This document shows positions 54,007 to 62,841 of a stretch of DNA of 64,000 bases, piece after piece (the stretch's first letter is position 1; every line of letters begins with the position of its first letter). The position numbers were made by a program, and so were the translations under genes. The stretch comes from Acidiphilium sp. C61 (GTDB taxonomy: Bacteria; Pseudomonadota; Alphaproteobacteria; Acetobacterales; Acetobacteraceae), in the NCBI RefSeq assembly GCF_902712915.1, contig NZ_CACTIA010000005.1, positions 620,001-684,000 of the forward strand. Reading direction: 5' to 3'. A model generated the notes under the pieces. It had not been told where the DNA came from. It saw only the letters and a list, made by a program, of their open reading frames with translations, and searched no databases.

Positions 54007-55062
54007 TCAAACGGTCGCGATCGGCGTTACTGGTGAGCCGACAGCGCCTGGCAGACGCAAGGGGGGGGCGGTCAGCAGGAACCTCGATCGACCGTTGGTT
54101 CGCAACCAGTCTGCGAGCGGCGTAAGATGCCATAGCTCGCCGAGATGGATCCCGTTCTTGAACAGGCAGTGTTCGTGGATCGGCAGAACCGAACAGCACT
54201 CGTCGGCGCCGGGTTGCGCCGGGAAGGCTTCGACGGCGTAATTGTCAGCAATCAGCACGGCGAGGCCACTTTCCGTGATCCAGTTCAGCAACCGGGAATC
54301 ACGGCCGTTCAGAACTGCACAGGCTCCATGAAGGACTGTTGCATCCGGTTTGCGGTCCATGTCGAGGAGAAGCTGGGCAAAACCCGTATGCAGGCAGACC
54401 ATGTCTCCGGTTTCGACCTCGACACGATCGGCCTCGATCACCCGCATGAGTTCATCATAGCCGACCAGGGTGCGGGCATCGCCATAATGGGCTCGCAGGT
54501 CGATCATCACGCCGCGCCCCTGCACCCCGCGACTGGCCATCCGCTCAATGCCCAACGCCCCGGCATTCGATGTGCTGTGTCGCCTCATCGCGGTCTGAAT
54601 GCCGGCGTCCTTGCCATCCTCAGGTCCAACAATATGCTCTCCAGCACGGAAACCATTGTAAAATACTTTCTCTAGAATCCCATCTCCGTCGACGTCGAAC
54701 AGACCGCCGACATGGGACAGTGCATCCCATTGCGTCGAATATTGCAGATGGATGATTGCCAGATCATCATTGAACACATCGGTTCGCGCACGCTCCGGGC
54801 CTGTCAGCGTGCAATTGAAATTGGGCCGATCCCCTCGCAAGGTTGGCCGCAGAACCGGCGGATGTCGCCGTTCATTGAGCAGGTTGCCGCCGGGATAATC
54901 GAGCGGCAGACTGAGACAGAAGACAAGTCCCTCACGCGCTTCAGCAAGCCCCTGCCGCACGTTTTCCGGCGTGATCAGGTTGAGGCGGCCATTCTGGTCA
55001 TCCGGTCCGAAATCCCCCCAATTCGACCCTTCAGGTCGATGACGCCAGCGCGGGTTGGCCAT
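54007..55062 (-). CDS. Cyclase family protein (kynurenine-formamidase-like hydrolase)
   Basis: A 351-residue protein of the PF04199 metal-dependent hydrolase family. The metal/active-site segment is LQYSTQWDALSHVGG, where the usual HxGTHxD motif is altered to a TQWDALSH form seen in one subgroup. RGVMIDLRAHYGDA and EVETGDMVCLHTGFAQLLLD follow. AGGGG precedes the ATG. Members open amide or lactam rings, but the substrate here is unknown. It is divergent from arsR by 175 bases. Confidence 0.8.
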   Translation of the reverse strand: MANPRWRHRPEGSNWGDFGPDDQNGRLNLITPENVRQGLAEAREGLVFCLSLPLDYPGGNLLNERRHPPVLRPTLRGDRPNFNCTLTGPERARTDVFNDDLAIIHLQYSTQWDALSHVGGLFDVDGDGILEKVFYNGFRAGEHIVGPEDGKDAGIQTAMRRHSTSNAGALGIERMASRGVQGRGVMIDLRAHYGDARTLVGYDELMRVIEADRVEVETGDMVCLHTGFAQLLLDMDRKPDATVLHGACAVLNGRDSRLLNWITESGLAVLIADNYAVEAFPAQPGADECCSVLPIHEHCLFKNGIHLGELWHLTPLADWLRTNGRSRFLLTAPPLRLPGAVGSPVTPIATV

Positions 55063-55237
55063 TTCATTTCCCCTCTATCCATGTGTTGGCATTGCATTGA
55101 TCAACAACATCAAGCGCGTTTAAGGGCAATCGTGAAGCCGCAAGCACGCCGAATTTTCACGTCCGACTCGCTCGCCAGATCCGACGACATCTCCAGATCG
55201 GCTTGCCAATGGCTTATGATATGATATTTCGATAATT

Positions 55238-55636
55238 ATGGAAAAATCGCATCGTGGTCAGGAAGGGCGAGACATCGCCTGGATGGTGGCGGCTCTCTCT
55301 GCCCTTGCACACGAGCATCGGCTTGCGATCTATCGTCTGCTGGTTGAAGCAGGCCCGGTCGGGTTACCCGCAGGTGAGATTGCGGATCGCCTCGACATTG
55401 TGCCGTCATCCCTGACATTTCACGTTCAGGCCCTAGCAAGAGCCGATCTGATCACACAGCGGCGGGCGAGCCGCAACGTGATCTATGCGGCCGATTTTTC
55501 CGCCATGAACGATCTTTTGTCCTATCTGGCCAAAAATTGCTGTGGTCAGGATCCTTTCATCCATCCCGCATTGTGCGATCCCTGTCTTACGGCAACGCAA
55601 CAAAGTCCGGAGCGGTCGGATGAGCATTTTACCTAA
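55238..55636 (+). CDS. arsR: ArsR-family arsenite-responsive repressor
   Basis: A 132-residue winged helix-turn-helix repressor (ALSALAHEHRLAIYRLLVEA, then IVPSSLTFHVQALARADLI as the recognition helix). The classical ELCVCDL metal motif in the DNA-binding helix is absent. Instead C-terminal cysteines Cys101, Cys102, Cys113 and Cys116 (NCCGQDP and ALCDPC) offer a metal site like that of Acidithiobacillus ArsR. It is first in an arsR-arsC-arsB cluster and should derepress it on As(III) binding. Confidence 0.9.
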   Translation: MEKSHRGQEGRDIAWMVAALSALAHEHRLAIYRLLVEAGPVGLPAGEIADRLDIVPSSLTFHVQALARADLITQRRASRNVIYAADFSAMNDLLSYLAKNCCGQDPFIHPALCDPCLTATQQSPERSDEHFT

Positions 55637-55702
55637 TTATCAGTCCCGCGGGGGCCGAATGCAAAACCAAGGCAGCCGCATAAACCGACAAGGAACCGTA
55701 TT

Positions 55703-56125
55703 GTGAGTGTTACGATCTATCATAATCCCGCCTGCGGCACATCACGCAACGTCCTGGGCCTTATCCGCAATGCGGGGATCGAGCCGATCGTGATCGAGTA
55801 TCTGAAAACACCGCCAGGCCGCGAGCAATTGCGCGACCTGATCACGCGGATGGGAGTACCCACGCGCGCCATCCTGCGCGAAAAGGGAACACCCTATGCC
55901 GAACTTGGCCTCGACGACGATAAATTGACCGACGATGCACTTCTCGATGCGATGATGGCGCATCCGATCCTGATCAACCGGCCGATTGTGGTAACCGACA
56001 ATGCCGTGCGTCTCTGCCGTCCTTCGGAAACGGTGCTCGACATTCTGCCCGCCCCCCAGCGGGGCGCCTTCGTCAAGGAAGACGGCCAGCAGGTGATAGA
56101 CAACGCCGTTCAGAAACAACCCTGA
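55703..56125 (+). CDS. arsC: Arsenate reductase (glutaredoxin-dependent)
   Basis: A 140-residue ArsC of the glutaredoxin-coupled (E. coli plasmid R773) type. The catalytic cysteine is in IYHNPACGTSRNVLGLIRNA, and the RPIVV cis-proline region with downstream basic residues is present. It reduces arsenate to arsenite for export by ArsB. GTG start with AAGGA upstream. It lies 66 bases after arsR. A palindromic repeat separates it from arsB. Confidence 0.93.
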   Translation: MSVTIYHNPACGTSRNVLGLIRNAGIEPIVIEYLKTPPGREQLRDLITRMGVPTRAILREKGTPYAELGLDDDKLTDDALLDAMMAHPILINRPIVVTDNAVRLCRPSETVLDILPAPQRGAFVKEDGQQVIDNAVQKQP

Positions 56126-56139
56126 ACCTCCAGCTCATG

Positions 56140-56242
56140 GAGCACTTTCCGATCCTGATGGATCGGATGTAGTGCCCTATCATATTGATAAACAGAGCAT
56201 CTTTATCCGACCAGATGACCCATCCGATCGGGCGATGCTCTA
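56140..56242. repeat. Composite palindromic (BIME-like) repeat between arsC and arsB
   Basis: B module (56140-56177: GAGCACT with the inner GATCC-tgat-GGATC repeat), a spacer with ATATTGATAAAC, then A module (56194-56242: AGAGCATCTTTATCCGA to GATGCTCTA). The order and spacing match the copy at 25101-25205. It lies inside the presumed ars operon. Confidence 0.82.
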
Positions 56243-56258
56243 AGCCGGAAGAAAAATC

Positions 56259-57575
56259 ATGCTCGCCTTCGCGATTTTCATCGCCACGCTCGTGCTCGTC
56301 ATCTGGCAGCCCCGCGGCCTTGGCATCGGCTGGAGCGCGATGGCCGGCGCGGTGGTCGATCTCGCGCTCGGCATTGTCCACTGGCGGAATATTCCCACCG
56401 TCTGGCACATCGTCTGGAACGCGACTTTCACTTTCGTCGCGCTGATCGTGATTTCGTTGCTGCTCGACGAGGCTGGCTTCTTTCGCTGGGCGGCGCTGCA
56501 TGTCGCTCGCTGGGGACGAGGGCGCGGGCGATGGCTCCTGCCACTGGTCGTGCTGCTGGGTTTCGTGATTTCTGCTGTCTTCGCCAATGACGGGGCCGCC
56601 CTGCTGCTGACGCCGATCGTCATGGCGATTCTCGCCAGCCTCGAATTTCCCCCCGCGGCGGCACTCGCCTTCATCATCGCGACCGGCTTCGTCGCAGATA
56701 CGACGAGTCTGCCGCTCGTCATCTCCAACCTCGTCAACATCGTCAGCGCCAATTTCTTCGGGATCGGCTTCAACCGCTACGCCCTGGTGATGGTTCCGGT
56801 CGATTTCGTCGCCCTCGCCGCGACGCTGGCCGTGCTGATGCTCTGCTACGGCAAAGCCTCCAACCGGCACTACGATGTCACCGAACTCGAAACCCCGGCA
56901 CACGCCATTCACGACCACGTGGTCTTCCGCGCCGCGTGGCCGGTGCTGATCCTGCTGCTCGCAGCCTATTTCGTCACCGCGCCGCTGGGTGTGCCCGTTT
57001 CCTACGTGACGATCGCCGGCGCGCTCGTATTGCTCGCACTTGCGGCCCGCTGGCCCGCTGGCGGCCGCCGTGTGATTGATGTCGGGCGCGTGTTGCATGG
57101 CGCACCCTGGCAGGTCGTGATCTTCAGCCTCGGGATGTATCTGGTTGTCTACGGGCTACGCAACGCCGGGCTCACCGGCCATCTCGCCGCCCTGCTGCGG
57201 ATCTTCGCCGCGCATGGGATCTGGGCCGCCTCGCTCGGCACTGGCATCCTCGCTGCCCTGCTCTCCTCGGTGATGAACAACCTGCCGAGCGTGCTGGTCG
57301 GCGCGCTGGCCATCGCCCATGTTCACGCCTCCACCACGATTCGCGACGCGATGGTCTATGCCAATGTCATCGGCTGCGATCTCGGCCCCAAGCTCACCCC
57401 GATCGGCAGCCTCGCGACGCTGCTTTGGCTGCATGTCCTTGCCGGCAAGGGAGTGCGGATCGGCTGGGGCGAATACATGCGTATCGGCCTGCTGATCACG
57501 CCGCCGGTTCTGCTGGCGGCACTGGCCGCACTGGCATTCTGGCTACCGATGACCTTTTCAGCCGGCCACGGATAA
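56259..57575 (+). CDS. arsB: Arsenite efflux pump ArsB
   Basis: A 438-residue membrane transporter of the ArsB family with about twelve helices. Family marks include [38 protein letters not shown] and [17 protein letters not shown]. It exports arsenite, working with or without an ArsA ATPase, which is not present here. It follows arsC after a 130-base gap occupied by the palindromic repeat, so it may be co-transcribed with weaker downstream expression. Confidence 0.92.
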   Translation: MLAFAIFIATLVLVIWQPRGLGIGWSAMAGAVVDLALGIVHWRNIPTVWHIVWNATFTFVALIVISLLLDEAGFFRWAALHVARWGRGRGRWLLPLVVLLGFVISAVFANDGAALLLTPIVMAILASLEFPPAAALAFIIATGFVADTTSLPLVISNLVNIVSANFFGIGFNRYALVMVPVDFVALAATLAVLMLCYGKASNRHYDVTELETPAHAIHDHVVFRAAWPVLILLLAAYFVTAPLGVPVSYVTIAGALVLLALAARWPAGGRRVIDVGRVLHGAPWQVVIFSLGMYLVVYGLRNAGLTGHLAALLRIFAAHGIWAASLGTGILAALLSSVMNNLPSVLVGALAIAHVHASTTIRDAMVYANVIGCDLGPKLTPIGSLATLLWLHVLAGKGVRIGWGEYMRIGLLITPPVLLAALAALAFWLPMTFSAGHG

Positions 57576-57604
57576 CGTCCGGTGGTTTGATAATCATCAG
57601 TAGC

Positions 57605-59074
57605 TTATTCTGCCATTGACGCAGCCGCTTCCGGTTGCCCGGCTGCCGGGCGGGTTTCGTCTTTCTGCGCAAGCACAAGACGCGCACGCAGCCCGGGCTG
57701 GTTATCCTCAAGCAACAAGGTCCCGCCGTGCAACTGCGCAATCGCCGACACGAGAGCCAGGCCCAACCCAGATCCCGGCGTGGAACGGGCCGACTCCGCG
57801 CGGTAAAAACGCTCGGTCGCGCGGGATAGGTCAGCTTCGGGAATTCCGGGCCCGTGATCAGCGACGATAATTTCCACACGCCCCCCGCCAGCGTGAGCGG
57901 AAATCGTTACCTTGTCCGCCTGGCTGGAAAACTTGATGGCGTTGTCGAGCAGATTCGCGACAGCCTGCTGGAGCATGTCGCGATCACCGAAAAGCGGAAT
58001 TGATTTGGGCCAATTCCTGAGAATCGAAATGCCGCGCTCATCTGCAAGAGCGTCAAAGAATTCGGCGAGATCATCTAGCACAGGTGCAAGATCGATATCC
58101 CTGAAAGCCGATCGCCTGGCTCCCGCCTCAATTTCCGCGATGCGCAGCAACGCCTGAAAGACGTTCACGATTCCGTCGAGATCAAGGGTCGCACGCTCGA
58201 CCGCGTTGCGCAGTTCCTCACTGGTGCGGGCATGTGATGCAGCGTCCTCAAGCCGTGTGCGCGCCCGGGTGATAGGCGTACGGAGATCATGCGCGATCGC
58301 GTTGGAGACCTCGCGAACGCCGTCCATCAGCTTGGCAATCCGGTCGAGCATATCGTTGATCGTTTCGGCGAGTTCGTCGAACTCGTCGCCATTGCCGGAG
58401 CGGCGTACCCGCCGGGTCAGATCTCCCCGGGCAATCGCACGCGTGATGCCGGATATATCCGCAAGCGAACGCTTGAACAGGCCGCGAATGACGATGGCGC
58501 CGAGAACCCCCAGAAACGCCATAGCCGCCAGCGCCCAGAGAAGACCGTCCCGCAAGATACGTCGCAACTGCGCGCGCGTGCTGACGTCCCGCCCAACAAG
58601 CAACTGAAAGCCACCGGGTAGTTCGTAATATCGAATCAGTGCCGTCGATTTTCGCCCTCCCCGTTCGAGCGGCACCTGATACCAGACATGCGCGGTGGTG
58701 ATTCCTTGCGGCCAACGGCTCATGTTGCCGGCAATCCGGTTGCCAAGGGGATCAACCAGCAAATAGATGGCGTGATCGTTTATGTCCTCGCTGATCCGGC
58801 TATCCAGCGTGATAACCAGAGCGGTCAGCCCGCCGGCCTCGAAATGAGTGGCAAGACTACGGGCATCCACCCGTATCGCTTCGTGGGTCTGCCGCCCCAG
58901 AAGGCCGATCGTTGAATAATAGAGCGAGCCCGCGAGCACGATGGCCGATATGCCGAAAACAAGGGCATAGAACACCGCGAAACGGACCCCCGCCGAACGC
59001 AGGAGTCGGTTCTGCACTCCCCGCGGTTGAAGCGGATCCTGCCCCTCTGTCGTACCGGATAGAGACCTTGCCAC
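57605..59074 (-). CDS. Sensor histidine kinase
   Basis: A 489-residue kinase. Membrane helices lie at about residues 31-52 and 178-198 around a periplasmic sensor of ~125 residues. A HAMP domain (TRAIARGDLTRRVRRSGNGD) comes next, then HisKA with phospho-His262 (SNAIAHDLRTPITRAR) and the ATPase N box NLLDNAIKFSSQ, with G boxes DHGPGIPEADL and GSGLGLALVSAI. It resembles the heavy-metal/polymyxin class of OmpR-linked kinases. GTG start nine bases after the response regulator stop, so the two form one operon. The signal is unknown. Confidence 0.9.
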   Translation of the reverse strand: MARSLSGTTEGQDPLQPRGVQNRLLRSAGVRFAVFYALVFGISAIVLAGSLYYSTIGLLGRQTHEAIRVDARSLATHFEAGGLTALVITLDSRISEDINDHAIYLLVDPLGNRIAGNMSRWPQGITTAHVWYQVPLERGGRKSTALIRYYELPGGFQLLVGRDVSTRAQLRRILRDGLLWALAAMAFLGVLGAIVIRGLFKRSLADISGITRAIARGDLTRRVRRSGNGDEFDELAETINDMLDRIAKLMDGVREVSNAIAHDLRTPITRARTRLEDAASHARTSEELRNAVERATLDLDGIVNVFQALLRIAEIEAGARRSAFRDIDLAPVLDDLAEFFDALADERGISILRNWPKSIPLFGDRDMLQQAVANLLDNAIKFSSQADKVTISAHAGGGRVEIIVADHGPGIPEADLSRATERFYRAESARSTPGSGLGLALVSAIAQLHGGTLLLEDNQPGLRARLVLAQKDETRPAAGQPEAAASMAE

Positions 59075-59083
59075 CGACGGGCC

Positions 59084-59767
59084 TTAGGGTTCCTCAACGC
59101 GAAGCATATAGCCAGCGTTACGCACCGTATGCAGCAAGGGCAAATCGAACGGCTTGTCGATTTTCTGGCGAAGCCGCGAAATGTGCACATCGATCACATT
59201 GGTCTGCGGATCGAAGTGATAGTCCCACACGCCCTCGAGAAGCATGGTTCGCGTGACGACCTGGCCGGCATGGCGCATAAGATATTCGAGCAACCGGAAC
59301 TCACGCGGCTGAAGATCTATCTTCTGGCCAGCGCGCTTCACACCCCGGGACAGCAGATCCATTTCGAGATCTCCCACCGCAAGGCGCGTCGAAGGCCCCT
59401 CGCCCTTGCCACGCCGCGCCATCGCCTCGACACGCGCCAGCAATTCCGCGAATGCGAATGGCTTGGTGAGATAGTCGTCTCCCCCCGCCTTCAGTCCCTT
59501 GACCCGGTCATCCACCTCCCCGAGCGCAGACAGAAACAGGACGGGTGTCGCGTTATCCTGAGCACGAAGCGTCTCAAGCAGCCGCAGCCCGTCGATCCCG
59601 CCAGGGAGCATTCGGTCGAGAATGATTGCGTCAAAATTCTCGGACGCAGCCATGAACAAGCCATCACGGCCATTATCGGCATGCTCGACAGTATGCCCGG
59701 CCTCCCGCAAGCCTTTAACTACAAAGCCGCCGACATCCTTGTCATCCTCAACAACCAATATCCTCAT
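59084..59767 (-). CDS. OmpR/PhoB-family response regulator
   Basis: A 227-residue two-domain regulator. In the receiver, the acidic pocket is Glu7-Asp9, the phosphoacceptor is Asp51 (IILDRMLPGG) and the conserved lysine is Lys102 (DYLTKPFAF). The C-terminal winged helix has the typical LQPREFRLLEYLMRHAGQVV and DVHISRLRQKID elements. It precedes its cognate kinase. A long gene-poor AT-rich region lies upstream and may contain its promoter and targets. Confidence 0.92.
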   Translation of the reverse strand: MRILVVEDDKDVGGFVVKGLREAGHTVEHADNGRDGLFMAASENFDAIILDRMLPGGIDGLRLLETLRAQDNATPVLFLSALGEVDDRVKGLKAGGDDYLTKPFAFAELLARVEAMARRGKGEGPSTRLAVGDLEMDLLSRGVKRAGQKIDLQPREFRLLEYLMRHAGQVVTRTMLLEGVWDYHFDPQTNVIDVHISRLRQKIDKPFDLPLLHTVRNAGYMLRVEEP

Positions 59768-60719
59768 GATTGCCCCCCAAATTCAGCAGGCCCAAAGGCA
59801 CCTGTTACAAATTGTGTCCACATCTTGCGATTTTTTTGCCTCCGAAAAGCAACTCTTGCGAACGGCACCGCTATGACCCCGGAATTTCATCATCTGCTTT
59901 TGCCACGTAAATGAGACTTTGTCCTGATGGCAAGATTATCGACAACGACGCGCGGCCCCGGCAAATGGCCGAGACCGAAGCGCCATATCTCATGACTTGT
60001 ACAATATTCATCCGCATGATTTTGTCCCGTATCGCGCAAAAGACAACGACGAGCGAAAAATTTTTAATTCAATATTTTATGATACGTATCTAAAGAAATT
60101 GAATTCAAAGTAAATTTTTCATCATAAAAAATTTTATTGAATTTTTATTGTATATTATATCTGTTAAATTTCCAATGAATCGATATATGCGCCGATTTAC
60201 ATATGATGAAATCAATGCCCATCGACGCCTAATTATTTTCAAACAAGACCCCAAACAAATCACTCCGGCAATCCTTACTCACGCCAGATCGATTTTCATG
60301 CCATACGATTTCGACACGTGATAACTAAAATGCACTTTCTAAAGCGTTTCATCAACGTTACGAGTTATGCACATTCATAAAACATATTTTGGAAGAAACG
60401 GGGTTTTATTGGTAATTTTTTATTATTCATGAAATTGATAAGTAAAATTATTATGATTAATTTTTTGTCATTTTGTAGGAAATATCTTTGTGACCAATAT
60501 TTTATAAATATATCACAAATAATTGTAAATAGAACTTTTCAATAATTGATATTTATTATTGGCGGCAAATCTCTTGTCGCTGCACGACGACCTCCCATCA
60601 TATAACCTTAGATAGTAATCCATAAAATTATTGGTTGCATTGAATTACCCGAGGGCCTGTCCATCGGATCGGAAGCCTCTCTTTCGCTTTTGCCGAAAAC
60701 TTGCCACAATTGCATCGAG
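59768..60719. other. AT-rich gene-free region between the two-component operon and hprK
   Basis: About 950 bases without a credible gene. The first ~250 bases are of ordinary composition; 60030-60650 is extremely AT-rich with many short A and T runs. An inverted pair TTTGTGA/TCACAAA spaced 19 bases lies at 60487-60519. No insertion-sequence ends, tRNA or decayed protein match was recognised. It must contain divergent promoters for the response regulator and probably hprK. Confidence 0.6.
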
Positions 60720-61142
60720 ATGATTTTATATGGGTCCTGTGCGGCGCTGGATGACGATGGTGTCTTGTTGCTTGGTCCATCCGGATCAGGCAAATCTGAC
60801 TTATTGCTGAGACTTCTCGATCGGGGATTTTCGCTCGTTTCCGATGATCAAGTCAGCATCGAAGGCGAATTCGCATCGGCGCCTCCGTCGCTTTTGGGTA
60901 TCATAGAGTTGCGGGGCTTGGGTCTATTCAAGGTTCCCGCGACCAGAATCGCCCGCTTGCGTTTGGCCGTGCAGCTTGGGAACGAACAAGATCGCTTGCC
61001 GTTCCCTAAGCGCAATGCTGAGCTGAATGTCCCGGAAATCTTCATAGATCCGCGCCTGGATTCAGCGCCTATCAAGGTCCAATGGGCTCTCGACACCATC
61101 GCCGGGCGTCGGGAGCAAGTTTGCGGGTGCTTTGTATCATGA
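60720..61142 (+). CDS. hprK: HPr kinase/phosphorylase (short alphaproteobacterial form)
   Basis: A 140-residue protein equal to the catalytic half of Gram-positive HprK. Walker A is [20 protein letters not shown], followed by VSDDQV, and IIELRGLGLFKVP matches the HprK signature region. It should phosphorylate the serine of the HPr encoded three genes downstream. I start at ATG 60720; an in-frame TTG at 60690 is possible. Its stop overlaps rapZ by ATGA. Confidence 0.88.
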   Translation: MILYGSCAALDDDGVLLLGPSGSGKSDLLLRLLDRGFSLVSDDQVSIEGEFASAPPSLLGIIELRGLGLFKVPATRIARLRLAVQLGNEQDRLPFPKRNAELNVPEIFIDPRLDSAPIKVQWALDTIAGRREQVCGCFVS

Positions 61143-62059
61143 GGGATCAACCCAGCCGGTTGATTATCGTAACCGGACTGTCAGGTGCCGGCCGTAATTC
61201 CGGCTTGAGGGCACTGGAGGACATCGGCTATGAGGCCGTGGATAATCCGCCTCTGGCGATTGTCGAAACCCTCGCCCGGGTGGACAGGCCTCTTGCTGTG
61301 GGGATCGACACACGCACAAGGGATTTTTCCGTCGAGGATGTCCTATCCACAATCGATCGCCTGCGCTCCAGCGCCTCTGTCCATCCGGAATTGCTGTTCC
61401 TGACTGCCAGCCCGGAAGCCTTGCAGCGTCGGTTCAGCGAGACCAGAAGGCGACATCCTCTGGCGCTGACAGGCAAGGTGACAGAGGGAATCGAAGCCGA
61501 GCAGGCTCTGACGCTTCCCCTTCGGAACGCTGCGGATTGGGTCATAGATACATCGCAATTGTCATTGACCAGCCTGCGTCAAATTATCGAGCAGAGGTTT
61601 GGCCTCGGCGGCCCAGGCATGACCATCACCCTGGTATCGTTTGGCTTTCCTTCCGGATTGCCTCAGGAGGCTGACCTCGTCATCGACACGCGCTTCCTGC
61701 GAAACCCGCATTACATACCGGATCTGCGGGAAAAGACCGGGCTTGACCCTGCCGTGAGAACCTATATCTCGGAGGATCCTGACTTCCCAGAGTTCTACGA
61801 GCGGGTCGGTGGCCTGATTGAGTTCCTGTTACCGCGCTTTGTTCGTGAGGGCAAAAAATACGTAATGATCGCAATTGGTTGTACTGGCGGAAAACATCGC
61901 TCGGTTTCGCTTGTCGAAATGCTCGGGACAAGGCTGAGCGACAGGGGATGGGGTGTGCTCGTCGAGCATCGCAATCTGGACATGAAATCTGTCGTGGTCC
62001 CGCACGACAACGCAACCGGCAATGCTGCCAGCCAGCCAACGGTCGGAGTTGAAAAATGA
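61139..62059 (+). CDS. rapZ: RNase adapter/nucleotide-binding protein RapZ
   Basis: A 306-residue RapZ (YvcJ family). The N-terminal P-loop reads TGLSGAGRNSGLRALEDIGY, with arginine in place of the canonical lysine. The C-terminal RNA-binding half is well conserved (DTRFLRNPHYIPDLREKTG, IAIGCTGGKHRSV, and VEHRNLD). In E. coli RapZ directs RNase E to GlmZ; in alphaproteobacteria its target is not established. It overlaps hprK and the EIIA gene by four bases each. Confidence 0.92.
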   Translation: MRDQPSRLIIVTGLSGAGRNSGLRALEDIGYEAVDNPPLAIVETLARVDRPLAVGIDTRTRDFSVEDVLSTIDRLRSSASVHPELLFLTASPEALQRRFSETRRRHPLALTGKVTEGIEAEQALTLPLRNAADWVIDTSQLSLTSLRQIIEQRFGLGGPGMTITLVSFGFPSGLPQEADLVIDTRFLRNPHYIPDLREKTGLDPAVRTYISEDPDFPEFYERVGGLIEFLLPRFVREGKKYVMIAIGCTGGKHRSVSLVEMLGTRLSDRGWGVLVEHRNLDMKSVVVPHDNATGNAASQPTVGVEK

Positions 62060-62478
62060 TCGGTATGGTGCTGGTCAGTCATGGCAACCTTGGTGTTGCG
62101 CTGCGGGAAGCCCTCGAACATGTCGTTGGGCCTCAGCGTAATATCGCGACCGTTTCCGTTGAGGCCGATGCCGATATAGAGACGCAACGGAAGGAGATCG
62201 CGGAACGCGTGTCGGATGTCGATGCCGGCGACGGCGTCGTCGTGCTGACTGACATGTTCGGCGGTACGCCATGCAATCTGGCCATGAGTATGCTTGACCG
62301 GGATGACGTGGAGGTCATCGCGGGTGTGAACCTGCCGATGCTCGTCAAACTGGCCAAAATACGCGGATCATACAACCTGTCTGATGCCGTTCACTGTGCT
62401 GAGGAAGCAGGCCGTAAATATATTGCCTGCGGATCAGACATTCTCCACCCATCGGCTCCGAAACGCGCCTGCGGATGA
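62056..62478 (+). CDS. PTS EIIA component, mannose/fructose (EIIA-Man) type
   Basis: A 140-residue cytosolic phosphocarrier. The phospho-histidine is His9 (GMVLVSHGNLGVALREA). VLTDMFGGTPCNLAMSML and VIAGVNLPMLVKL are the family blocks. No sugar-specific EIIB/IIC genes are present, so it is regulatory rather than for transport, as in other alphaproteobacterial incomplete PTS clusters. It overlaps rapZ and the HPr gene by ATGA. Confidence 0.9.
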   Translation: MIGMVLVSHGNLGVALREALEHVVGPQRNIATVSVEADADIETQRKEIAERVSDVDAGDGVVVLTDMFGGTPCNLAMSMLDRDDVEVIAGVNLPMLVKLAKIRGSYNLSDAVHCAEEAGRKYIACGSDILHPSAPKRACG

Positions 62479-62768
62479 ATACAGATCAATCGCCTGTTCG
62501 GCTGACTCAAACAGTCACGATCACCAATACCCGCGGACTCCACGCCCGAGCTGCCGCCAAGCTTGTAACCCTTGCAGAAAAATTCAGTGCGGCACTGGAG
62601 GTATCTCGGGATGGTCAAACCGTCTCCGCGCAGTCGATCATGGGATTGATGATGCTTGGCGCTGGGCTTGGATCGACTGTCGAGATTTCAGCAGAGGGAT
62701 GGGATGCCAAAGAAGCCCTCGCTGCGGTGGTGGAACTGGTCGAGGCGGGGTTTTATGAGACGGGCTAA
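62475..62768 (+). CDS. ptsH: Phosphocarrier protein HPr
   Basis: A 97-residue HPr. His23 (TRGLHARAAAKLV) is the enzyme I phosphorylation site, and Ser54 (SAQSIMGLMML) is the regulatory site for HprK. A short N-terminal extension precedes the core. It ends the hprK-rapZ-EIIA-HPr operon, followed by a strong terminator; the enzyme I gene often found next is absent. Confidence 0.94.
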   Translation: MNTDQSPVRLTQTVTITNTRGLHARAAAKLVTLAEKFSAALEVSRDGQTVSAQSIMGLMMLGAGLGSTVEISAEGWDAKEALAAVVELVEAGFYETG

Positions 62769-62793
62769 AAAGTACGAATAGTGCGCCAACAGA

Positions 62794-62828
62794 AACAGGC
62801 TCTGGATATTTCCAGAGCCTGTTTTTTT
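62794..62828. terminator. Bidirectional rho-independent terminator
   Basis: AACAGGCTCTGGA and TCCAGAGCCTGTT form a perfect 13-base-pair stem with a TATT loop, followed by a T-run at 62822-62828. It lies between the convergent HPr and Bax-inhibitor-like genes and could serve both; the minus-strand T-run is weaker. Confidence 0.92.
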
Positions 62829-62841
62829 ATGGACACAGAAC

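Noticed and set aside
60487..60519. TTTGTGA/TCACAAA inverted pair resembling a CRP or FNR site
   Set aside because: The spacing is 19 bases rather than the six or so needed, and AT-rich sequence makes such pairs likely by chance.
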